From Flaviramulus sp. BrNp1-15 (GTDB lineage: Bacteria; Bacteroidota; Bacteroidia; Flavobacteriales; Flavobacteriaceae): 64,000 nucleotides of DNA. This document shows positions 59,090-64,000 of this stretch, piece after piece. The notes under the pieces are model-generated. The model was not told the origin of the DNA. It saw only the letters and a list, made by a program, of their open reading frames with translations, and ran no database searches. The position numbers and the translations under genes were made by a program. The stretch lies in the NCBI RefSeq assembly GCF_022259695.1, contig NZ_CP092099.1, positions 232,471 through 296,470 on the forward strand, read 5' to 3'. Each line of letters opens with the position of its first letter. The first letter of the stretch is position 1.

Positions 59090-59965
59090 TCATTTTCTAA
59101 TAACTGTTTTTATCATACTATGATCGGAGTTTTTAGAATTTATTTTTTTAGAATTTATAACTTCTAAATCTTTGGAAACCCATATATGATCTAGAGAAAG
59201 TATAGGTAAATTCCAAAACCATGTTTCCCTAAAACCATTTCCTTTTTTAGAAAAAAAATGATTATAATTCTTTTTTATTTCTTTTAGAAGTAACGATTCA
59301 TATGGCACATTAAAATCTCCTAAAATAATTGTGTTGTTTTTCTTTTTAATAATTGAATTAACATATTTCAATTCCCATGCCCTAGGGACATCAAAACTCC
59401 CAGATACATCAACAGCATAAAATTCAATGTCAGCTGTTTTAAAATGAATGACTGTAGTTTTATAAGTTGATGTCTCTTCACTTAAAATTTGTATAGGGGC
59501 TTTAGAAAAAATTTCTAATTCTCTTTTAGATTTATATAAGTAAATATTGGGATGTTTTAATTGTAAGTTTTGAAAATCAACATTAGTAGTTTCCGTTAAA
59601 ACCAAAACATCTGGCATACTATTATTGTTCTCTGTAATTGCTATATCAAAATCATTATCTCTTGAGGCATTCCAGAAAACAACCTCTACATCAGTCTCTT
59701 TAATATCTTTTGGAAAGCTAATTCTAAAACTTCTGAATAACCAAACTGATAATAGTATGGCTGCTATTATTAAATTGTATTTTCTTTTTTTACCAAGAAA
59801 AATAGACAGTGCAACAATTATTAAAATTATAATAGGTAAAGGAAACAAATAAAACCATATTGACGTATCATAGGTTCTATCCTTTATAAAAAAATGTAGT
59901 GCTAATAAGGTTATAATAATTACAAAATTTATTAACCTGTAAACTGTTATAACAATTTTTAACAT
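59090..59965 (-). CDS. Endonuclease/exonuclease/phosphatase (EEP)-family membrane protein
   Basis: I use the ATG at 59965 (291 aa), which overlaps the upstream stop by one base (TAATG); the frame extends to 59998 only through the end of the upstream gene. Three N-terminal membrane helices (about 8-28, 37-60, 63-82) precede an EEP domain with VVFWNASRD, DVLVLTET, IILGDFN near 230, LSLDHIWVS and KNSDHSMIK. These give the Glu, Asp/Asn and Asp-His metal and catalytic residues. The catalytic domain faces the periplasm. Substrate (DNA, phospholipid, other phosphodiester) unknown. Confidence 0.83.
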   Translation of the reverse strand: MLKIVITVYRLINFVIIITLLALHFFIKDRTYDTSIWFYLFPLPIIILIIVALSIFLGKKRKYNLIIAAILLSVWLFRSFRISFPKDIKETDVEVVFWNASRDNDFDIAITENNNSMPDVLVLTETTNVDFQNLQLKHPNIYLYKSKRELEIFSKAPIQILSEETSTYKTTVIHFKTADIEFYAVDVSGSFDVPRAWELKYVNSIIKKKNNTIILGDFNVPYESLLLKEIKKNYNHFFSKKGNGFRETWFWNLPILSLDHIWVSKDLEVINSKKINSKNSDHSMIKTVIRK

Positions 59966-60522
59966 TATCGTAAAGGAAACCCTTTTGCTGCCCACCATGG
60001 ATGCACTTCTATTTCTAATCGTCCTGCTTTAACCATTGGGTCTGCTTTTGCTAAACTGTCGGCCATTTTTTGTGTTGGCACATTATAAATAGTAATACCC
60101 CTAATATCTCCATCGTCGCCAAAAGGTCCCGAAATATCTGCATACCCCAACTCATACATTTTTCCTAAATGTGCTAAATGTGCTTCTTGAAGTTCTGCAG
60201 CTTCCTCCTCATTTTGACCTCTTATTGGACCTCGTTTTAAAAATGCAATGAAATATTGCTGCATAATAACTGTATCTTTAGTTTTTTCATCAACATAATC
60301 AGCAATTTTGAACCCTTTTGAGGTTAATTCGTTTTTAATCTCTTTAATAGATTTTTTTATTGGTTCTTCTAAAACTGCTTCCGAAATTGCATCTATAGAA
60401 TCTGTTGCTTTTTTAATTTCTTCAGTAGATTCTTCATTAATATTAGACATTGATGCCTTAGACTCCTCTTTGCATGCAATGAAAATGATAGCAATAATAA
60501 GTATTGTTAGGGTTTTACTCAT
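59965..60522 (-). CDS. YciI-domain lipoprotein
   Basis: The ATG at 60522 (185 aa) overlaps the CYTH gene stop (ATGA) and gives a lipoprotein signal (IIAIIFIAC, Cys17); an alternative ATG is 9 bases upstream. After an acidic linker (about 18-75), a YCII/DGPF-type ferredoxin-like domain occupies about 88-180: QYFIAFLKRGPIRGQNEEEA, HLAHLGKMYELGYADISGPF, PMVKAGRLEIEVHPWW. The conserved histidines of the domain are present. Secreted YciI lipoproteins are of unknown function. Confidence 0.82.
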   Translation of the reverse strand: MSKTLTILIIAIIFIACKEESKASMSNINEESTEEIKKATDSIDAISEAVLEEPIKKSIKEIKNELTSKGFKIADYVDEKTKDTVIMQQYFIAFLKRGPIRGQNEEEAAELQEAHLAHLGKMYELGYADISGPFGDDGDIRGITIYNVPTQKMADSLAKADPMVKAGRLEIEVHPWWAAKGFPLR

Positions 60523-60992
60523 GATTTCCAAAATTTAAATGGTTGTTTACTTATTTGTGAATTATAATATTTTACCTTTCCAGTAACTTCTTCTCCAAGC
60601 CAACTAGGTTTTTTAAAGGTCTCATTTTCTTGCTCTAACTCAATTTCAGCGATGACCAAACCTTCATTATCACCAAAAAACTCATCTACTTCAAAAATAT
60701 GTTTTCCAGCTTTTACTTCATAACGAGTTTTATCAATAATTGTTGGTTCGCAAAGTTTTAATAATGATTCTGCTTCTTGTTTAGAAATTTCTTTTTCCCA
60801 TTCAAAACGCGATAAACCATCTTCAGAAGACAACCCTTTTACAGTTATAAAACCTATATTATCTTTTAATCTAACTCTTACTGTTCTTTCCTTATGTGAG
60901 TTCAAGAAACCTTGTATAATTCTACTTTTTTTAAAAGCTTCTTTTTTAAAGTCATCTGAAATTACTAAAAACTTTCGTTCTATTTCTATCAA
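60519..60992 (-). CDS. CYTH-domain protein (triphosphatase / class IV cyclase-like)
   Basis: A 157-residue triphosphate-tunnel metalloenzyme-type protein. The signature EIERKFLV is at residues 3-10. The tunnel-lining basic residues follow in RTVRVRLKDNIGFITVKG, FEWEKEIS, IDKTRYEVKAGKHIFEVDEF and EGLVIAEIELEQENE. The start is a TTG at 60992 that overlaps the YjdF gene stop by four bases. Family members hydrolyse inorganic triphosphate or other triphosphates. Confidence 0.87.
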   Translation of the reverse strand: MIEIERKFLVISDDFKKEAFKKSRIIQGFLNSHKERTVRVRLKDNIGFITVKGLSSEDGLSRFEWEKEISKQEAESLLKLCEPTIIDKTRYEVKAGKHIFEVDEFFGDNEGLVIAEIELEQENETFKKPSWLGEEVTGKVKYYNSQISKQPFKFWKS

Positions 60993-61591
60993 TTTTTAAT
61001 AGATTTTAATTGTTTATTATGAACTTTACTAAGTAAAATCAATGCTACTATTGATCCAATTGCAGCAAATAACATATCTGATTGTGTATCCCAAATATAA
61101 CCTTGTGTACCCAAAAAAGAATCACCTCCTTCTCCAGTAGTTAAAGACACACCCCATTCAATAAACTCATAAGTAGCGCTAATTGCTAAAGCAATACAAA
61201 CTACAATGAAGTTTAACCATTTATCGCTATTTATAACCTCTTTTCGTATAAGTAATTCTCTAGCAATCATAGCTGGAACAAAACCTTGGGCAAAATGCCC
61301 CAATTTATCGTAGTTATTTCTTTGTTGATTTAATACATCTTGAATCCAATCAAATAAAGGAACTTCTGCATAAGTGTAATGTCCGCCTACTATTAAAATG
61401 GCGCAGTGGACGAAAATAAGGATATAAATAAGGTTTGTAAATCTCAATTTCTTAAATGTAAATACTAAAACTAAAATGCCAATAATAGCTGGTGATACTT
61501 CTAAAAACCATGTAAAATATTCAAAAGGTTTGATTGCTGACCATATAAACAAAAGGATAATTAATATGAGAAGTGAATAAATTAGTTTCAT
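60989..61591 (-). CDS. DUF2238/YjdF-family membrane protein
   Basis: A 200-residue inner-membrane protein with about six helices and the family blocks AILIVGGHYTYAEVPLFDWI, NNYDKLGHFAQGFVPAMIAR, YEFIEWGVSL and YIWDTQSDMLFAAIGS. The polar His/Asp/Glu residues are conserved in the family, whose role is not known. First gene of the YjdF-CYTH-YciI-EEP run, in which all joints overlap by 1-4 bases, so they are almost certainly cotranscribed. Divergent from dinB. Confidence 0.87.
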   Translation of the reverse strand: MKLIYSLLILIILLFIWSAIKPFEYFTWFLEVSPAIIGILVLVFTFKKLRFTNLIYILIFVHCAILIVGGHYTYAEVPLFDWIQDVLNQQRNNYDKLGHFAQGFVPAMIARELLIRKEVINSDKWLNFIVVCIALAISATYEFIEWGVSLTTGEGGDSFLGTQGYIWDTQSDMLFAAIGSIVALILLSKVHNKQLKSIKN

Positions 61592-61653
61592 GAATTTATA
61601 TTAATAGTATCTCAATCAAAGATATCTTATTTTTGAAACATATAAGTTTAAAA

Positions 61654-62751
61654 ATGTTAGCTGGTTTACCAATTAGAAAAATAATTCATGTTGATATGGA
61701 TGCATTTTATGCCTCTGTAGAGCAAATGGATAATCCTAAACTTAAAGGAAAACCCATAGCTGTTGGTGGTGGCGGAAAACGCGGAGTTATTAGCGCAGCA
61801 AGTTACGAAGCACGAAAATTTGGTGTAAAAAGTGCCATGGCAGGGAATTTAGCAGCTAAACTTTGCCCTGAATTAATTTTTGTTAGACCAAATTTTGAAC
61901 GTTATTCTGAAATTTCTAAAAAAATACGTTCCATTTTTTTAGATTATACCGATTTGGTAGAACCTTTATCTTTAGATGAAGCTTACCTAGATGTTACGAT
62001 AAACAAAAAAGGAAATCCAAGTGCTTCTTTAATTGCAAAAGAAATTCGAGACCGCATTTTTAATGAAGTTGGTTTAACGGCATCGGCAGGTATTTCTATT
62101 AATAAATTTATAGCTAAAGTTGCAAGTGATTACAATAAACCTAACGGACAAAAAACCGTAAATCCTGAAGAAGTTATTGAGTTTTTAGAGCAATTGGATA
62201 TAAGAAAATTTTATGGTGTTGGTAAGGTTACTGCAGAAAAAATGTATCAAAAAGGTATTTTTACCGGATTGGATCTAAAGCAAAAATCTCTTGAGTATTT
62301 AGACGAAAACTTTGGTAAATCTGGTCGATATTATTACTATGTAGTGAGAGGTATACATAATAGTGAAGTAAAACCTAACCGCATAAGAAAAAGTTTAGCT
62401 GCCGAACGTACTTTTAGAGAAAACCTGTCTAGCGAAATATTTATGCTTGAAAAGTTAGAGCATATTGCTGAAGAAGTTTCTAGACGTTTAACCAAAAGTA
62501 AAGTGGCTGGAAAAACAGTAACACTTAAAATAAAGTACAGCGATTTTACTTTACAAACCCGAAGCAAAACTTTACAATATTATTTAAGTGATAAAAGTAT
62601 GATTCTAGAAACAGCTAAAGATTTGCTATATCAAGAAAAGTTGAATAATTCGGTTAGATTATTAGGTATTTCAATATCTAATTTAAACACTGAAAAAAAG
62701 AAAAAACCTGAACAAAAAACTGTAAGTGTTCAGCTTAAATTTGAGTTTTAA
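61654..62751 (+). CDS. dinB: DNA polymerase IV (Y-family translesion polymerase)
   Basis: I use the ATG at 61654 (365 aa); a TTG 21 bases upstream is also open. The Y-family start IRKIIHVDMDAFYASVEQMD has catalytic D and the next block is VISAASYEARKFGVKSAMAG. SLDEAYLDVT holds the second carboxylates, and TASAGISINKFIAKVASDYN, FYGVGKVTAEKM and the little-finger region (KSLAAERTFRENLSSE) follow. The final LKFEF resembles a clamp-binding tail. Confidence 0.95.
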   Translation: MLAGLPIRKIIHVDMDAFYASVEQMDNPKLKGKPIAVGGGGKRGVISAASYEARKFGVKSAMAGNLAAKLCPELIFVRPNFERYSEISKKIRSIFLDYTDLVEPLSLDEAYLDVTINKKGNPSASLIAKEIRDRIFNEVGLTASAGISINKFIAKVASDYNKPNGQKTVNPEEVIEFLEQLDIRKFYGVGKVTAEKMYQKGIFTGLDLKQKSLEYLDENFGKSGRYYYYVVRGIHNSEVKPNRIRKSLAAERTFRENLSSEIFMLEKLEHIAEEVSRRLTKSKVAGKTVTLKIKYSDFTLQTRSKTLQYYLSDKSMILETAKDLLYQEKLNNSVRLLGISISNLNTEKKKKPEQKTVSVQLKFEF

Positions 62752-62803
62752 GTTGAATTAGCGCTTGTAGAGACCTTTTAAAATAAAAAATATAAACTTA
62801 AAA

Positions 62804-62833
62804 GCCCTATTCTGAATGATTTCAGGATAGGGC
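62804..62833. terminator. Bidirectional terminator between dinB and pyk
   Basis: GCCCTATTCTGA and TCAGGATAGGGC arms (one wobble) around ATGATT, with A/T runs outside. Confidence 0.75.
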
Positions 62834-62857
62834 CAAAAAATATTTTTAAATAATTTA

Positions 62858-64000
62858 TTAGAAACTACAAGTTTCTATTTCGGTTACACGAAGTGTGTTA
62901 ACCATTCCTTTTGCTTGAATTGGCATTGCCGCTAAACTAATAAGCATATCTCCAACATCTAAATATCCCATTTTACAAGCTATAGCATTTACATCTTCAA
63001 TGGTTTCATCTGTACTTACAAATTTATCGTAATAAAAAGCACGAACTCCCCATAATAAACTTAAACGCGTTAAAATACGCTTGTTTGATGTAAATACTAA
63101 AATATGACAAGATGGTCTCCAAGCCGAAATTTGAAATGCTGTATACCCACTATTTGTTAGTGTTGAAATGGCTTTGGCGTTTATTTCATTTGCCATATTA
63201 GCGGCGTGGTAACATATAGATTTTGTAATGTATCTGTTAGTTCGAATATGTGGTGGTAATTGAGGTACTTTTATTAAATCGGAGTTTTCTACACTTTTTA
63301 AAATATTAGACATTTGCTTGATAACCTGCACCGGATATTTACCTACTGACGTTTCACCTGAAAGCATTACAGCATCAGCGCCATCCATAACTGAGTTTGC
63401 AACATCATTTACCTCTGCTCTGGTTGGTGTTAAACTTGTAATCATGGTTTCCATCATCTGGGTTGCAATAATTACAGGAATTCTAGCTTTTTTAGCTCGT
63501 AATACCAATTGTTTTTGAATTAATGGTACTTCTTGCGCTGGAACTTCTACTCCTAAATCGCCACGTGCAACCATTAAACCATCACAATGTGCTACAATTT
63601 TATCTATGTTTTCTACAGCTTCTGGTTTTTCAATTTTAGCTATAATAGGAATTTTATGCTCGCTATGTTTAGCAATTAAATCGCGAAGCTCCATTAAATC
63701 TTCTGCATGACGCACAAAGGATAATGCAATCCAATCTACTTCTTGACCTATTGCGAAAATAGCATCTTCAATATCTTTTTCTGTTAAAGCTGGTTGCGAA
63801 ATATTTGTATTAGGAAGGTTTACTCCTTTTTTAGATTTTAAAGGCCCTCCTTGAATAACTTTTGCTTTTACTTCTTTTTTCTTATCGGTAGAAACAACTT
63901 CAAAAATTAATTTTCCATCATCTAAAAGTATACGCTCACCCGGTTTTGCATCTTGCGGAAACTTATCATAGGTCATGTAAACACGTTCTTTTGTGCCTTC
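62858..64000 (-). CDS. pyk: Pyruvate kinase, C-terminal part (cut by window edge)
   Basis: Minus-strand frame open to the right edge (381 codons visible). Family signature IPIIAKIEKPEAVENIDKIV near the middle, then GLMVARGDLGVEVPAQEVPL, ATQMMETMITSLTPTRAEVN and DVANSVMDGADAVMLSGETS. The allosteric C-domain follows (GYTAFQISAWRPSCHILVFT). The N-terminal ~95 residues lie beyond the window. Glycolytic enzyme making ATP and pyruvate from phosphoenolpyruvate. Confidence 0.97.
   Translation of the reverse strand, partial: EGTKERVYMTYDKFPQDAKPGERILLDDGKLIFEVVSTDKKKEVKAKVIQGGPLKSKKGVNLPNTNISQPALTEKDIEDAIFAIGQEVDWIALSFVRHAEDLMELRDLIAKHSEHKIPIIAKIEKPEAVENIDKIVAHCDGLMVARGDLGVEVPAQEVPLIQKQLVLRAKKARIPVIIATQMMETMITSLTPTRAEVNDVANSVMDGADAVMLSGETSVGKYPVQVIKQMSNILKSVENSDLIKVPQLPPHIRTNRYITKSICYHAANMANEINAKAISTLTNSGYTAFQISAWRPSCHILVFTSNKRILTRLSLLWGVRAFYYDKFVSTDETIEDVNAIACKMGYLDVGDMLISLAAMPIQAKGMVNTLRVTEIETCSF

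Overview
The window is an AT-rich chromosomal segment of a marine-type Flavobacteriaceae bacterium (Bacteroidota). The evidence is type IX secretion (T9SS) C-terminal sorting domains, lipoproteins with flavobacterial lipoboxes, a complete MoxR-DUF58-Bat operon, an A2M/PBP1C pair, TAnnTTTG-type -7 promoter elements, and several dispersed intergenic repeats. I found no rRNA, tRNA, CRISPR array, prophage or insertion sequence. The gene at each edge is cut: a porin at the left and pyruvate kinase at the right.

Layout. 1-5.7 kb (minus): probable operon of a T9SS lamin-tail protein, a lamin-tail/Calx-beta lipoprotein, a DcuC-type dicarboxylate carrier, isoaspartyl dipeptidase IadA and an OprO/P-like porin. 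5.8-8.8 kb: a MocR-type regulator whose PLP-binding Lys and Asp are replaced, divergent from a DASS sodium/dicarboxylate symporter. 8.9-16.6 kb: housekeeping genes (yicC, gmk, nadD, kbp, gpsA, pheS, cvpA) with a few hypothetical genes. 16.6-22.7 kb (minus): two SulP anion transporters, a universal stress protein, beta-carbonic anhydrase and a DUF2490 barrel, best read as an inorganic-carbon uptake module. 22.7-32.0 kb (minus): moxR-DUF58-BatD-like-batA-batB-batC-batD-batE. 32.3-35.3 kb (plus): SDR oxidoreductase, a SIR2-like protein and an AlbA/Schlafen-type protein. 35.5-39.9 kb: a membrane HhH protein, an OmpA protein, an ALDH7-type aldehyde dehydrogenase and a lipoprotein isoaspartyl peptidase/asparaginase. 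40.0-48.4 kb (plus): thioester alpha-2-macroglobulin, an ABM-fold protein and penicillin-binding protein 1C. 48.8-59.0 kb (plus): two giant T9SS cargo proteins, the second a soluble PQQ sugar dehydrogenase fused to seven identical 44-residue metal-binding repeats. 59.1-64 kb: an EEP/YciI/CYTH/YjdF operon, dinB and pyk.

Strongest points for a second look: (i) the MocR-like protein has lost both hallmark PLP contacts, yet paired ATACCA half-sites with the same 23-bp spacing lie at its own start and ahead of the lamin-tail/DcuC/IadA operon, which predicts a regulon; (ii) heptanucleotide-periodic repeats recur at junctions of the Bat operon and have been taken into a signal-peptide coding sequence; (iii) a SIR2-like protein carries Asn where the catalytic His is expected; (iv) a homogenised 132-bp repeat array lies in the secreted sugar dehydrogenase; (v) the bicarbonate/carbonic anhydrase module has a perfect operator-like palindrome upstream. 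Family assignments come from motif recognition only; no database search was run.
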